Assembly (NCBI RefSeq): GCF_000148585.2
Contig: NZ_CP028414.1
Span: forward strand, 859,501 to 923,500
DNA length: 64,000 nt
Direction of reading: 5' to 3'
Source: Streptococcus mitis NCTC 12261
GTDB taxonomy: Bacteria > Bacillota > Bacilli > Lactobacillales > Streptococcaceae
Positions within the stretch are counted from its first letter, which is position 1. Every line of letters begins with the position of its first letter. Of this stretch, positions 9,610 through 19,160 are shown piece by piece. Position numbers and translations under genes: made by a program. A model generated the notes under the pieces. It was not told the DNA's origin. It made no database searches and worked only from the letters and a program-made list of their open reading frames with translations.

Positions 9610-10407
9610 ATGTTAGATAATATTTCTAAGAATATCTCGAATTGGTCATCAGTTCGAATCTGCAGCATACTGGAGGTTTTTATTTTATTTTATCTACGTT
9701 GGATAATTATAGCAACAGCAATTAGTTTATTATTCGTAAAATCAACCGTCGTTACTACATTATTGCTCATATTTCTAACATTACTGACTATTATCGTTGT
9801 AATAACTCATTTTTTAGTAAATCACGTTGCAGAAGTTATTTTATACGAGCAAGTGAATTTTATAAAATATATTTCTCTTTTAACTGAAACTTATGAAAGG
9901 CGGCCTGATAATAAAACAGGGAATTTAAATGCCTTAAATCTGGGTTTAGCTAGGTGTGCTTTCTATCAAGGGAATTTTAGTGAGGCAATCCAATATGCTG
10001 AACGAATAAGAGTTAAAAGTTCTAAATTGAATTTGAAACGTATTTATGAACTAAACATCGTATTTATAGAATCATTATCATACCTTCATTTAAGGGAGAC
10101 GGATGAAATTTCTAAACTTTTAGTTTCTTATGATTGGGAAAAAATTAAAAGAATTGATAAAAATAGAATGTTGGATTTAATTGAACCAGTATCAAAAATA
10201 CTCAATGGAGAAGTTACAGGCTACTTCGACACCACCGAACCAGAAAATAAATTAGCTCGAATCATGTTCTCTTATTACGGAGCTCTCAATGCTCAGCTAA
10301 AAGGAGATGAGGCTCGTGCCCGAAGTTTGTTTGAAAGCATTGCCCATGAAAATCCAGAACTCTTTTATGTTCAGGAAGCGAAAAAATATTTAGAATCAGT
10401 GAAATGA
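9610..10407 (+). CDS. Membrane protein with TPR-like tail, tandem copy 1
   Basis: Not a protein I recognise by name. 265 aa: two adjacent hydrophobic segments at about residues 20-43 and 48-70, then a cytosolic helical region whose repeats ([23 protein letters not shown] and the [18 protein letters not shown] tail) look like TPR units. TAGGAG precedes the ATG. A paralogue follows 9 bases later. The last 51 codons are nearly identical to those of the paralogue in DNA and protein, while the rest has diverged. Composition is more AT-rich than the flanking housekeeping genes. A scaffold or protein-protein role is inferred only from the repeats. Confidence 0.75.
   Translation: MLDNISKNISNWSSVRICSILEVFILFYLRWIIIATAISLLFVKSTVVTTLLLIFLTLLTIIVVITHFLVNHVAEVILYEQVNFIKYISLLTETYERRPDNKTGNLNALNLGLARCAFYQGNFSEAIQYAERIRVKSSKLNLKRIYELNIVFIESLSYLHLRETDEISKLLVSYDWEKIKRIDKNRMLDLIEPVSKILNGEVTGYFDTTEPENKLARIMFSYYGALNAQLKGDEARARSLFESIAHENPELFYVQEAKKYLESVK
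10243..10395 (+). repeat. Homogenised 153-bp tail, copy 1
   Basis: Encodes the shared C-terminal 51 residues of the tandem pair. It aligns without gaps to 11059-11211 with about 18 differences by eye, mostly at third positions. Confidence 0.8.
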
Positions 10408-10416
10408 GAGTAATAT

Positions 10417-11217
10417 ATGAAATTAGTAAAAAAAATAGTAAGTAGGGCGACAGAAAACACTCTTTTACAACTTGATAGGGTTATTCTAATTTGCTTATTT
10501 TTAGTCTTGGATATTTATGTGATGGCAGTATTTTTAATATTTCAAAGCAATTTGGAAATATTGGGACTCATATTATTAGTTATTGACTTTTTAGTTCTCG
10601 TCTTTGTATTTTATTTAAGATTTGTATCTAGAAAAGTTATTGTTCTAGTGTTACACGATTCTATTGATCTTAAGCTATATGAAGACATGTTAAGAGTTCA
10701 ATCAGAAAAATCTATTAAGCCCTTTAGGGCAACATATCGTGAGAATTACCAAATTATCCAAGGTCGAGTGGCTTATTTAAAAGGAGATTTTCAAGCTGCC
10801 AAGGAAAATATGTCCAAATATGATTTGAAAAAAATTTGGAAGAGATTCAGAACCCCTGCGTTTTTAATATCAAGCTTTGAACTATTAACAGTTTCCATTC
10901 ATCTCCAAGATGTGCAAGATATTGCTTTCTTTGAGGAACAATTGTCCAAGGCGCCAGATTTTAAAGGAGGCAAAGCTACACTTGTTGCTCAAGCCCAAGC
11001 CATAAAAGATATTGTGTTCAATAAAGAAGTGAACGACTACTTTAACATTACTGAGCCAGAAAGTAAGCTAGCTCGAATCATGTTTTCTTATTACGGCGCT
11101 CTCAATGCCCAATTAAAAGGAGATGAAGCTCGTGCCCGTAGTTTGTTTGAAAGTATCGTCCATGAAAATCCAGAGCTCTTTTATGTTCAGGAAGCTAGGA
11201 AGTATTTAGAAAAATAA
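10417..11217 (+). CDS. Membrane protein with TPR-like tail, tandem copy 2
   Basis: 266 aa with the same layout as copy 1: two N-terminal membrane segments (about 22-45 and 48-70), a helical middle with [18 protein letters not shown], and a conserved tail [20 protein letters not shown]. The N-terminal 200 residues share only layout with copy 1, but the tail has about 18 base differences in 153. GAGAG stands before the ATG. Probably co-transcribed with copy 1; the truB start lies 73 bases downstream. Function unknown. Confidence 0.75.
   Translation: MKLVKKIVSRATENTLLQLDRVILICLFLVLDIYVMAVFLIFQSNLEILGLILLVIDFLVLVFVFYLRFVSRKVIVLVLHDSIDLKLYEDMLRVQSEKSIKPFRATYRENYQIIQGRVAYLKGDFQAAKENMSKYDLKKIWKRFRTPAFLISSFELLTVSIHLQDVQDIAFFEEQLSKAPDFKGGKATLVAQAQAIKDIVFNKEVNDYFNITEPESKLARIMFSYYGALNAQLKGDEARARSLFESIVHENPELFYVQEARKYLEK
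11059..11211 (+). repeat. Homogenised 153-bp tail, copy 2
   Basis: Partner of 10243-10395, in the same orientation and 816 bp downstream. Confidence 0.8.
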
Positions 11218-11290
11218 GCTGATATAGTTTTAAAATCTGTCTAAGATAGAATATGTTGATGTAAAGTGAAAAGGGAATTAGAAAGCAAAA

Positions 11291-12169
11291 ATGAACGGTA
11301 TTATCAACTTAAAAAAAGAAGCGGGCATGACCTCGCATGATGCGGTTTTTAAACTGCGTAAGATTTTGGGAACCAAGAAGATTGGTCATGGTGGAACCTT
11401 GGATCCGGATGTGGTGGGTGTTTTGCCCATTGCGGTTGGCAAGGCAACACGCATGGTCGAGTTTATGCAGGATGAGGGCAAGGTCTATGAGGGGAAAATC
11501 ACTCTGGGCTATTCCACGACGACAGAGGATGCTAGTGGGGAAGTGGTCGCAGAGACACCTGTTTTATCGCCCTTGGATGAAAAGCTTGTTGATGAAGCAA
11601 TCGCCAGTCTGACTGGGCCTATTACCCAGATTCCACCTATGTATTCGGCTGTAAAGGTCAATGGTCGCAAGCTTTATGAGTATGCGCGTGCTGGCCAAGA
11701 AGTGGAGCGTCCAGAACGTCAGGTGACCATTTATCAATTTGAGCGGACAAGTCCGATTTCTTATGAGGGGAATCTAGCACGTTTTACTTTTCGTGTGAAA
11801 TGCAGCAAGGGGACTTACATCCGTACCTTGTCTGTTGATTTGGGAGAAAAATTGGGTTATGCGGCCCATATGTCTCACTTAACACGTACTAGTGCAGCTG
11901 GTTTGCAACTAGAAGATGCTCTTACCTTGGAAGAAATTGCTGAAAAAGTGGAGGCTGGTCAATTGGACTTTCTTCATCCTCTAGAGATTGGGACAGGCGA
12001 CCTTGTCAAAGTTTTCCTAACTCAAGAAGAGGCTGCAGAAGTGCGCTTTGGTCGTTTTATCGAACTCGAACAAACAGAACAAGAATTAGCTGCCTTTGAA
12101 GATGATAAATTACTAGCTATTCTAGAAAAGCGAGACAATTTATACAAGCCAAGGAAGGTTTTTAGCTGA
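11291..12169 (+). CDS. truB: tRNA pseudouridine-55 synthase
   Basis: Isomerises U55 to pseudouridine in the T-arm of tRNAs. 292 aa. Seen: the catalytic motif GHGGTLDP with Asp38, the downstream YSAVKVNG(R)KLYEYAR block, and [16 protein letters not shown], which positions the RNA. The family usually has GHTGTLDPLATG; here it is [12 protein letters not shown], a pattern seen in lactobacillales. In many firmicutes truB precedes ribF; here udk follows instead. Confidence 0.95.
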   Translation: MNGIINLKKEAGMTSHDAVFKLRKILGTKKIGHGGTLDPDVVGVLPIAVGKATRMVEFMQDEGKVYEGKITLGYSTTTEDASGEVVAETPVLSPLDEKLVDEAIASLTGPITQIPPMYSAVKVNGRKLYEYARAGQEVERPERQVTIYQFERTSPISYEGNLARFTFRVKCSKGTYIRTLSVDLGEKLGYAAHMSHLTRTSAAGLQLEDALTLEEIAEKVEAGQLDFLHPLEIGTGDLVKVFLTQEEAAEVRFGRFIELEQTEQELAAFEDDKLLAILEKRDNLYKPRKVFS

Positions 12170-12240
12170 TCTAACTGGGGTGTAGGGAGTGTTGTTTCCC
12201 CTAGACTATTCAAACCAGACTATAAATTTTGCAAAAATTA

Positions 12241-12249
12241 TGATAGAAT
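12241..12249 (+). promoter_or_regulatory. Promoter of udk
   Basis: TGATAGAAT, an extended -10 element, 29 bases before the udk start. Confidence 0.55.
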
Positions 12250-12278
12250 AGACGACGGATAAAAAAACGGAGGATAGC

Positions 12279-12917
12279 ATGCAAAATAGACCAATCATTA
12301 TCGGAGTGACAGGTGGTTCTGGTGGTGGTAAGACCAGTGTTTCAAGAGCCATTTTATCGCATTTTCCTGATGAAAAGATTTCCATGATTGAGCATGATTC
12401 ATACTACAAGGATCAGTCTCATTTGACCTTTGAAGAGCGTGTCAAAACCAACTACGACCATCCTTTTGCCTTTGATACAGACTTGATGATCGAGCAGATT
12501 AAGGAATTGTTGGCAGGGCGTCCGGTGGACATTCCGACTTACGACTATACAGAGCATACACGAAGTAGCAAGACCTATCGTCAAGAACCTCAAGATGTCT
12601 TTATCGTTGAGGGGATTTTGGTCTTGGAGGATAAGCGCCTGCGCGATTTGATGGATATTAAGATTTTTGTGGATACAGATGATGATGTGCGCATTATTCG
12701 TCGGATCAAGCGTGATATGGAAGAGCGTGGCCGTAGCCTTGATAGCGTCATTGACCAGTACTTAGGTGTGGTTAAACCTATGTATCATCAGTTTATCGAA
12801 CCAACCAAGCGTTATGCTGATATCGTCATTCCTGAAGGGGTCAGCAATACCGTGGCTATTGACCTGTTGACAACCAAGATTGAAAAGATTTTGGAAGAAG
12901 CTCGAAACAGCAAATAA
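12279..12917 (+). CDS. udk: Uridine kinase
   Basis: Phosphorylates uridine and cytidine to UMP and CMP in pyrimidine salvage. 212 aa, typical. Seen: a Walker A loop GGSGGGKTS near residues 12-20, the DSYYKD lid region, YDYTEHTRS for substrate binding, and VEGILVLED (Walker B-like). GGAGG precedes the ATG. Confidence 0.96.
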   Translation: MQNRPIIIGVTGGSGGGKTSVSRAILSHFPDEKISMIEHDSYYKDQSHLTFEERVKTNYDHPFAFDTDLMIEQIKELLAGRPVDIPTYDYTEHTRSSKTYRQEPQDVFIVEGILVLEDKRLRDLMDIKIFVDTDDDVRIIRRIKRDMEERGRSLDSVIDQYLGVVKPMYHQFIEPTKRYADIVIPEGVSNTVAIDLLTTKIEKILEEARNSK

Positions 12918-12925
12918 TCAGATGT

Positions 12926-12952
12926 GGAGGCTTTGCCTCCTTTTTTATTTTT
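12926..12952 (+). terminator. Terminator of udk
   Basis: GGAGGC-TTT-GCCTCC followed by TTTTTTATTTTT. Confidence 0.9.
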
Positions 12953-12994
12953 CCCTCATAATGGTACATAAATGGAGATTTTTAGGCATATTTT

Positions 12995-13003
12995 TGGTAT
13001 AAT
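12995..13003 (+). promoter_or_regulatory. Promoter of the xseA-recN operon
   Basis: TGGTATAAT, an extended -10 element. Transcription would start near 13010, right at a 7-codon mini-frame (ATG at 13011, MKEQENE, stop). Confidence 0.65.
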
Positions 13004-13043
13004 AATACCCATGAAAGAGCAAGAAAATGAATAGTAGGTGGAG

Positions 13044-14384
13044 ATGGAAAAGTATTTATCGGTAACAACTTTGACCAAGTATCTGAAAATGAAATTCGAT
13101 AAAGACCCTTACTTGGAACGGGTCTATTTAACTGGTCAAGTTTCCAATTTTCGTAAACGACCTACTCACCAATATTTCTCCCTAAAAGATGACCATGCAG
13201 TTATTCAAGCGACCATCTGGTCTGGAATTTATCAGAAATTAGGTTTCGACCTGGAAGAAGGGATGAAGATCAATGTGATTGGGCGTGTGCAGGTCTATGA
13301 GCCAAGTGGAAGCTACTCCATTATCATTGAAAAGGCAGAGCCTGATGGGGTTGGGGCGCTTGCGATTAAGTTTGAACAACTCAAGAAAAAATTGGCAGAA
13401 GAAGGCCTGTTTCAAGAGAGGTTCAAGCAACCTCTGCCCCAATTTTCTAAGAGAATTGGTGTAGTAACCAGTCGCAGTGGAGCCGTTATTCGAGATATTA
13501 TCACGACCGTTAGCAGGCGATTTCCAGGTGTCGATATCCTCCTCTATCCGACTAAGGTTCAAGGTGAGGGTTCTGCGGAGGAAATTGCTAGAAATATTGC
13601 GCGTGCTAATCAACGGGACAATTTGGATTTGCTCATTATTGGTCGTGGTGGTGGTTCCATCGAGGATCTCTGGGCCTTTAACGAAGAAATTGTGGTACGA
13701 GCTATTTTTGAGTCTCGTTTGCCAGTTATCTCTAGTGTGGGACATGAGACAGATGTGACCTTGGCGGATTTTGTGGCAGATAGACGAGCTGCGACGCCAA
13801 CAGCTGCAGCTGAACTAGCAACACCTGTGACCAAGTTGGATCTATTAGCTCATTTGCAAAATCAGGAAAAACGAATGGCAACAGCAGTCCGAAATGTCCT
13901 ATCGAAGAAACAAGAAGCTTTGAAAAAATGCAGTCATTCTGTTATCTTTAGACAGCCAGAGCGCTTGTATGATGGCTATTTGCAACGCTTGGATCAACTG
14001 CAATTGCGTTTGAAACAAAGTTTGCGAACACGGATTTCTGATAACAAACAAGTCGTCCAAGCAAGGATACATCGACTGGTACAATTATCACCTGTTACCA
14101 AAATCCAACGCTATCAAGACCGTTTAGGCCAGTTGGATAAGCTCCTCCGTAGCCAAATGGCTCTGGTTTATGATGCCAAGGTTGCTGAAGTGAAGCGACT
14201 TTCAGAAGCCTTGTTGATGTTGGATACCAGTCGAATTGTGGCGCGTGGTTATGCTATTGTCAAAAAAGAAGAGTCCGTTGTAGATTCGGTTGAGAGTTTG
14301 AAGAAAAAAGACCAAGTGACGCTTTTGATGCGAGATGGTCGAGTAGAATTAGAGGTTAAAGATGTCAAAACAAAAGAAATTTGA
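13044..14384 (+). CDS. xseA: Exodeoxyribonuclease VII large subunit
   Basis: Degrades single-stranded DNA from either end together with XseB. 446 aa from MEKYLSV, the usual pneumococcal start. A GTG at 13038 is in frame, but it lies within the AGGTGG that would serve as ribosome site, so start spacing is tight either way. Seen: an N-terminal OB fold (about 5-100, [22 protein letters not shown]), the catalytic core with [31 protein letters not shown] and [27 protein letters not shown], and a coiled-coil C-terminal part. First gene of a tightly overlapping operon. Confidence 0.96.
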   Translation: MEKYLSVTTLTKYLKMKFDKDPYLERVYLTGQVSNFRKRPTHQYFSLKDDHAVIQATIWSGIYQKLGFDLEEGMKINVIGRVQVYEPSGSYSIIIEKAEPDGVGALAIKFEQLKKKLAEEGLFQERFKQPLPQFSKRIGVVTSRSGAVIRDIITTVSRRFPGVDILLYPTKVQGEGSAEEIARNIARANQRDNLDLLIIGRGGGSIEDLWAFNEEIVVRAIFESRLPVISSVGHETDVTLADFVADRRAATPTAAAELATPVTKLDLLAHLQNQEKRMATAVRNVLSKKQEALKKCSHSVIFRQPERLYDGYLQRLDQLQLRLKQSLRTRISDNKQVVQARIHRLVQLSPVTKIQRYQDRLGQLDKLLRSQMALVYDAKVAEVKRLSEALLMLDTSRIVARGYAIVKKEESVVDSVESLKKKDQVTLLMRDGRVELEVKDVKTKEI

Positions 14385-14574
14385 GGAAAATCTAGCAGAA
14401 CTGGAGACCATTGTTCAAAGTTTGGAAAATGGTGAAATTGCTCTGGAAGATGCGATTGCTGCCTTTCAAAAGGGTATGGTCTTGTCAAAAGAACTCCAAG
14501 CGACGCTGGACAAGGCTGAAAAGACCTTAGTTAAGGTCATGCAAGAAGATGGAACAGAAAGTGATTTTGAATGA
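14362..14574 (+). CDS. xseB: Exodeoxyribonuclease VII small subunit
   Basis: Small helical partner of XseA. 70 aa with the family pattern [32 protein letters not shown]. It overlaps the 3' end of xseA by 23 bases and the start of ispA by 4 (ATGA), indicating translational coupling. Confidence 0.95.
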   Translation: MSKQKKFEENLAELETIVQSLENGEIALEDAIAAFQKGMVLSKELQATLDKAEKTLVKVMQEDGTESDFE

Positions 14575-15446
14575 AAAAGCAAGAAAAATTAGCTCTTGTC
14601 GAGTCGGCCTTGGAAGACTTTTATGGAGACCAGCAGTTTGCCTCTAGTTTGCGAGAGTCTGTTCTCTATTCCATTCATGCTGGTGGCAAGCGTATTCGGC
14701 CTTTTCTCTTGTTAGAAGTTCTGGAAGCCTTGCAGGTTGCTATCAAACCTGCTCACGCGCAGGTGGCTGCTGCTTTGGAAATGATCCATACAGGGAGCTT
14801 GATTCATGATGATCTTCCTGCTATGGATGATGATGATTACCGTCGGGGACGATTGACCAATCACAAGAAATTCGGTGAAGCTATGGCGATTTTGGCTGGT
14901 GATGCCTTGTTCCTAGATCCGTATGCTTTGATAGCGCAGGCAGATTTGCCAAGTCAGATCAAGGTGGACTTGATTGCCAACTTATCGCTTGCTTCAGGTA
15001 GTCTGGGAATGGTGGCAGGGCAAGTTTTGGACATGGAGGGTGAACACCAGCACTTGTCTTTGGAAGAACTTCAGACCATTCATGCTAATAAGACTGGGAA
15101 GTTACTAGCCTATCCCTTCCAAGCAGCTGCTATTATAGCCGAATTGTCACCTGAAATGCAGGCAAAGCTGAAAACTGTTGGTGAATTGATTGGGCTTGCT
15201 TTTCAAGTTCGAGACGATGTACTGGATGTGACAGCTAGTTTTGAGGAAATCGGCAAGACACCTCAAAAGGATCTGCAGGCAGAAAAGTCAACCTATCCAG
15301 CCTTGTTGGGCTTGAAAGAGGCTATTGCCTTTTGTAACCAAACTCTGGATCAAGCTAATGCCAAATTAGAAGAAATTGCTCAGCAGGTTCCCTTTGAAAC
15401 AGAATCGATTGTAAAAGTAGTAGAAAGTTTGAGAATCAATGGCTAA
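14571..15446 (+). CDS. ispA: Farnesyl diphosphate synthase (polyprenyl synthetase)
   Basis: Condenses dimethylallyl/geranyl diphosphate with isopentenyl diphosphate to make farnesyl diphosphate for undecaprenyl carrier lipid. 291 aa. Seen: the first Asp-rich motif ([16 protein letters not shown], residues about 80-95), the second ([10 protein letters not shown], about 214-223), and GGKRIRP at about 38-44. It overlaps xseB and tlyA. Confidence 0.95.
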   Translation: MKKQEKLALVESALEDFYGDQQFASSLRESVLYSIHAGGKRIRPFLLLEVLEALQVAIKPAHAQVAAALEMIHTGSLIHDDLPAMDDDDYRRGRLTNHKKFGEAMAILAGDALFLDPYALIAQADLPSQIKVDLIANLSLASGSLGMVAGQVLDMEGEHQHLSLEELQTIHANKTGKLLAYPFQAAAIIAELSPEMQAKLKTVGELIGLAFQVRDDVLDVTASFEEIGKTPQKDLQAEKSTYPALLGLKEAIAFCNQTLDQANAKLEEIAQQVPFETESIVKVVESLRING

Positions 15447-16254
15447 GGAAAGAGTGGATGTACTAGCTTATAAACAGGGCTTGTTTGAAACGCGAGAACA
15501 GGCCAAGCGTGGAGTAATGGCTGGTCTAGTCGTAGCAGTCCTTAATGGAGAACGGTTTGACAAGCCAGGAGAGAAAATTCCAGATGACACCGAGCTAAAA
15601 CTCAAGGGCGAGAAACTCAAGTATGTCAGTCGTGGTGGCTTGAAACTGGAAAAGGCATTGCAGGTCTTTGAATTGTCAGTGGAAGGGGCAACAACGATTG
15701 ATATCGGGGCCTCTACTGGAGGTTTTACCGACGTCATGTTACAGAATGGTGCTGAGTTAGTCTTTGCAGTCGATGTCGGCACCAATCAGTTGGCTTGGAA
15801 ATTACGCCAAGACCCGCGGGTTGTCAGCATGGAGCAGTTTAATTTCCGCTATGCTGAAAAGACTGATTTCGAAAAGGAACCGAGCTTTGCCAGTATTGAT
15901 GTGAGTTTCATTTCTCTCAGTCTGATCCTTCCGGCCTTGCATCGAGTCTTGGCAGCTCAAGGTCAGGTTGTGGCTCTAGTTAAGCCTCAGTTTGAAGCAG
16001 GACGTGAGCAGATTGGGAAAAATGGAATTATTCGCGATGCCAAGGTCCATCAGAAAGTCCTTGAATCTGTAACAGCTATGGCAGTAGAGGAAGGTTTTTC
16101 AGTCCTTGGTTTGGACTTTTCTCCCATCCAAGGTGGGCATGGAAATATTGAATTTTTAGCGTATTTGAAAAAAGAAGAGTCAGCAAGTAATCAGGTTCTT
16201 GCTGAAATTGAAGAAATAGTAGAGAGGGCGCATAGTCAATTTAAAAATGAATAA
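15439..16254 (+). CDS. tlyA: TlyA family rRNA 2'-O-methyltransferase
   Basis: S4-domain plus FtsJ-like SAM methyltransferase; the family methylates rRNA and is often annotated as hemolysin. 271 aa: S4 RNA-binding domain about 1-65, SAM motif DIGASTGGFTDVMLQNGA at about 88-105, and DVSFISLSLILP later. It overlaps ispA and argR by 8 bases each. A target nucleotide cannot be read from sequence. Confidence 0.93.
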   Translation: MAKERVDVLAYKQGLFETREQAKRGVMAGLVVAVLNGERFDKPGEKIPDDTELKLKGEKLKYVSRGGLKLEKALQVFELSVEGATTIDIGASTGGFTDVMLQNGAELVFAVDVGTNQLAWKLRQDPRVVSMEQFNFRYAEKTDFEKEPSFASIDVSFISLSLILPALHRVLAAQGQVVALVKPQFEAGREQIGKNGIIRDAKVHQKVLESVTAMAVEEGFSVLGLDFSPIQGGHGNIEFLAYLKKEESASNQVLAEIEEIVERAHSQFKNE

Positions 16255-16678
16255 AAAAGAGAGACTTGAAAAAATTAGACGATTTGTGACAGATTATCAA
16301 ATCGGTACACAAGAAGAAATCGTAGAACATTTGAAAGAAGCAGGCATCACTGCCACTCAAGCGACGGTATCACGAGATATCAAAGAACTAGGTATTGTCA
16401 AAATTCCTTTGAGAGACAACACTTATGTCTATGAATTGCCAAAATCAATCGTAAAAAGTTTGCAACTGGCTGAAGACAATATCGAATCGGCAGAATTGAT
16501 GGACAAGATGATCAATCTCCAAGTCATCCCAGGAAATACAGCCTTTGTGAAAGCTCAGTTAATCGAGACTTTTGCGGACAAAATTTTTAGCTGTTTAGCT
16601 GATGATAGCTCGATTTTAGTCATTGCCAGAAGTGAAAGTCTAGCAGGGGAAATCTTTGAACAAGTAAAAAATTGGTAG
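16247..16678 (+). CDS. argR: ArgR/AhrC family arginine repressor
   Basis: Hexameric DNA-binding regulator that senses arginine. 143 aa: winged helix at about 1-70 (TQEEIVEHLKEAGITATQATVSRDIKELG) and a C-terminal oligomerisation/arginine domain at about 75-143. Its place between tlyA and recN is conserved in firmicutes. Streptococci carry several ArgR-type paralogues, so its own target set is unclear. Confidence 0.93.
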   Translation: MNKKERLEKIRRFVTDYQIGTQEEIVEHLKEAGITATQATVSRDIKELGIVKIPLRDNTYVYELPKSIVKSLQLAEDNIESAELMDKMINLQVIPGNTAFVKAQLIETFADKIFSCLADDSSILVIARSESLAGEIFEQVKNW

Positions 16679-16684
16679 GTCTAT

Positions 16685-18352
16685 ATGTTACTTGAAATTT
16701 CGATAAAAAACTTTGCCATTATTGAGGCTATTTCCCTCAATTTTGAAAAGGGGATGACTGTCCTGACTGGTGAAACGGGTGCAGGGAAGTCGATTATCAT
16801 TGATGCTATGAATATGATGTTGGGGGCTCGTGCGACGACAGATGTTATTCGTCATGGTGCGCCAAAGGCAGAGATTGAGGGGCTTTTCTCAGTTGAGAAT
16901 AGTCGCCTTTTACAGGAAATTTTTGATGAGCAAGGTTTGGAAATGGGTGATGAAATTATCATCCGTCGAGAAATCTTGCAAAATGGTCGTAGTATTAGTC
17001 GTGTCAATGGCCAGATGGTTAATCTGTCTGTTTTGCGTGCTATTGGGCAACATCTGGTAGATATTCATGGTCAGCATGACCAAGAAGAGTTAATGCGCCC
17101 TCAACTGCATATCCAGATGTTGGATGAATTCGGTGACGTAGCTTTTTGGGACCTAAAAGAAACCTATCAAACGAGTTTTGATGCCTATCGAAAAATGCGT
17201 AAGCAGGTTTTGGAAGTCAAGAAAAACCAACAGGAACACAAGGCTCGTATTGAAATGTTGGAATTTCAAATGGCAGAGATTGAGGCAGCAAACTTGCAAG
17301 CCGGAGAAGATCTGGCTCTCAATCAGGAGCGTGATAAACTTCTCAATCATAAAAATATTGCGGATACGCTGACCAATGCCTACAGTATGTTGGACAATGA
17401 AGATTTTTCAAGTCTGGCCAATGTTCGTTCAGCCATGAATGACATGGAAAGTGTCGAAGAGTATGACCCTGAATACCGTGAAATTTCAAGCTCTTTGTCT
17501 GAGACCTACTATGTCTTAGAAGATATTAGCAAACGTCTGGAAGCTATCATTGAGGACCTTGATTTTGACGGCAATCGTCTTATGCAGGTTGAGAATCGTT
17601 TGGACCTCCTTCATACCATTACGCGTAAATATGGTGGGACTGTAGACGATGTCTTGCTTTATTTCGCCAAGATTACGGAAGAATACAATCTCTTGACAGG
17701 AAATAACCTTTCATCTGAGGATATGGAAACCGAACTCAAGAAATTGGAAGTTAATCTTGTCGACTTGGCAGGCCAGCTTGCATCTGCTCGTCATGACTTA
17801 GCTCAGCAGCTAGAAGCAGAGATTAAACAAGAGCTTCAAGATCTTTATATGGAAAAAGCCCAGTTTCAGGTTCGTTTTAGCAAGGGCAAATTCAGTCGTG
17901 AGGGCAATGAAATGGTCGAGTTTTACATTTCAACCAACCCTGGCGAAGACTTTAAACCCTTGGTTAAGGTTGCATCTGGTGGGGAATTATCTCGTCTCAT
18001 GCTAGCTATTAAGTCTGCCTTTTCTCGTAAAGAAGGCAAGACCAGCATTGTCTTTGATGAGGTGGATACAGGAGTTTCAGGTCGTGTAGCTCAAGCCATC
18101 GCACAGAAGATTCACAAGATTGGCCAACATGGTCAGGTTCTAGCTATCTCCCACTTGCCACAAGTGATTGCGATTGCAGATTATCAATTCTTTATTGAGA
18201 AGATTAGTAATGAGCATTCAACGGTTTCGACTGTTCGTCTTTTGACGGTTGAAGAGCGAGTGGAGGAAGTTGCCAAGATGTTGGCAGGTGATGATGTGAC
18301 GGAAGCAGCCCTGACGCAAGCCAGAGAATTGTTGAGAAACAGGGAGAAATAA
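16685..18352 (+). CDS. recN: DNA repair protein RecN
   Basis: SMC-like ATPase acting early at double-strand breaks. 555 aa. Seen: Walker A GETGAGKS (29-36), central coiled coils (about 155-370) and the ABC signature ASGGELSRLMLAIKS, then Walker B IVFDEVDTGVSG. It starts 6 bases after argR. Confidence 0.96.
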   Translation: MLLEISIKNFAIIEAISLNFEKGMTVLTGETGAGKSIIIDAMNMMLGARATTDVIRHGAPKAEIEGLFSVENSRLLQEIFDEQGLEMGDEIIIRREILQNGRSISRVNGQMVNLSVLRAIGQHLVDIHGQHDQEELMRPQLHIQMLDEFGDVAFWDLKETYQTSFDAYRKMRKQVLEVKKNQQEHKARIEMLEFQMAEIEAANLQAGEDLALNQERDKLLNHKNIADTLTNAYSMLDNEDFSSLANVRSAMNDMESVEEYDPEYREISSSLSETYYVLEDISKRLEAIIEDLDFDGNRLMQVENRLDLLHTITRKYGGTVDDVLLYFAKITEEYNLLTGNNLSSEDMETELKKLEVNLVDLAGQLASARHDLAQQLEAEIKQELQDLYMEKAQFQVRFSKGKFSREGNEMVEFYISTNPGEDFKPLVKVASGGELSRLMLAIKSAFSRKEGKTSIVFDEVDTGVSGRVAQAIAQKIHKIGQHGQVLAISHLPQVIAIADYQFFIEKISNEHSTVSTVRLLTVEERVEEVAKMLAGDDVTEAALTQARELLRNREK

Positions 18353-18353
18353 G

Positions 18354-19082
18354 ATGACAGACTATTATGTAATTGGAGATGTTCACGGAAAAGCTGGGAT
18401 GCTGGAAGACCTTCTCAAAACATGGGATGGTCAGACCCAGTTGCTCTTTCTAGGGGATTTGATTGACCGTGGTGAAGATAGTCGCCGTGTTCTAGTGATG
18501 GTTAAGGACTTAGTGGACAATCAAGGGGCTATCTGTTTATCAGGAAACCACGAGTATATGTTTTTGACATGGCTCGATGATCCAGAAGAAAGCTATGATC
18601 ACTATCGCCGTAATGGTGGAGATACAACCATTAACTCTATCCTAGGTCGTCCCTTGGATGCACCAGTTGATGGAGTTGAGGATGCCAAGCGAGTTGCTAC
18701 CGAAGCAGCAGACTTGGTCGAATTCATTCGTCAAATGCCTTTTGTGGTAGAGACAGACAAGTATATTTTTGTGCACGCAGGTATTGATTTGACCTTAGAC
18801 GACTGGCATGAAACCACAGATTATAAAAAAGTCTGGCTCAGAAAACCATTCCACGAAGCAGAAAATCATACTGGGAAAAGCATTGTCTTTGGTCACACAC
18901 CAGTCTATGGTTTGTTAAAGCAAGAGCGTGGTACTGCTGAGCTTTGGACTACAGAAGATGGCAAGATTGGAATGGACGGAGGAGCTGTCTATGGTGGTGT
19001 CCTTCATGGGATTGTCTTTACAGACCAAGGAATGACAGAACACCACTTTATCGAAAATGAGGGCTTTGTTGCTGAAGATTAG
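18354..19082 (+). CDS. Metallophosphoesterase (Ser/Thr phosphatase / ApaH-like)
   Basis: Calcineurin-like phosphoesterase. 242 aa with the metal motifs GDVHGK (8-13), GDLIDRGED (about 34-42), GNHEY (about 63-67), a late HAG (about 139) and FGHTPVYG. These fit PP2A-type or diadenosine-tetraphosphate hydrolases; the substrate is not resolved. It follows recN by 1 base and is likely the last gene of the operon. Confidence 0.88.
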   Translation: MTDYYVIGDVHGKAGMLEDLLKTWDGQTQLLFLGDLIDRGEDSRRVLVMVKDLVDNQGAICLSGNHEYMFLTWLDDPEESYDHYRRNGGDTTINSILGRPLDAPVDGVEDAKRVATEAADLVEFIRQMPFVVETDKYIFVHAGIDLTLDDWHETTDYKKVWLRKPFHEAENHTGKSIVFGHTPVYGLLKQERGTAELWTTEDGKIGMDGGAVYGGVLHGIVFTDQGMTEHHFIENEGFVAED

Positions 19083-19103
19083 TACTCCTAGCAGGGTATG
19101 GTC

Positions 19104-19132
19104 TTGTCAAAATGTCAAAAACAATTTATAAT
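19104..19132 (+). promoter_or_regulatory. Promoter of lepA
   Basis: TTGTCA (19104-19109), a 17-base spacer, then TATAAT (19127-19132), 29 bases before the start. Confidence 0.8.
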
Positions 19133-19160
19133 AAATAGATACCCTGAAAGGAAGAGAATC

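Noticed and set aside
12170..12278. A ribF gene after truB
   Set aside because: Only 109 non-coding bases with the udk promoter lie here; no RibF sequence is present.
19098..19160. Upstream start for lepA giving a 628-residue protein
   Set aside because: The extra 21 codons cover the -35/-10 promoter elements and are not part of the family; the start at 19161 has a ribosome site.
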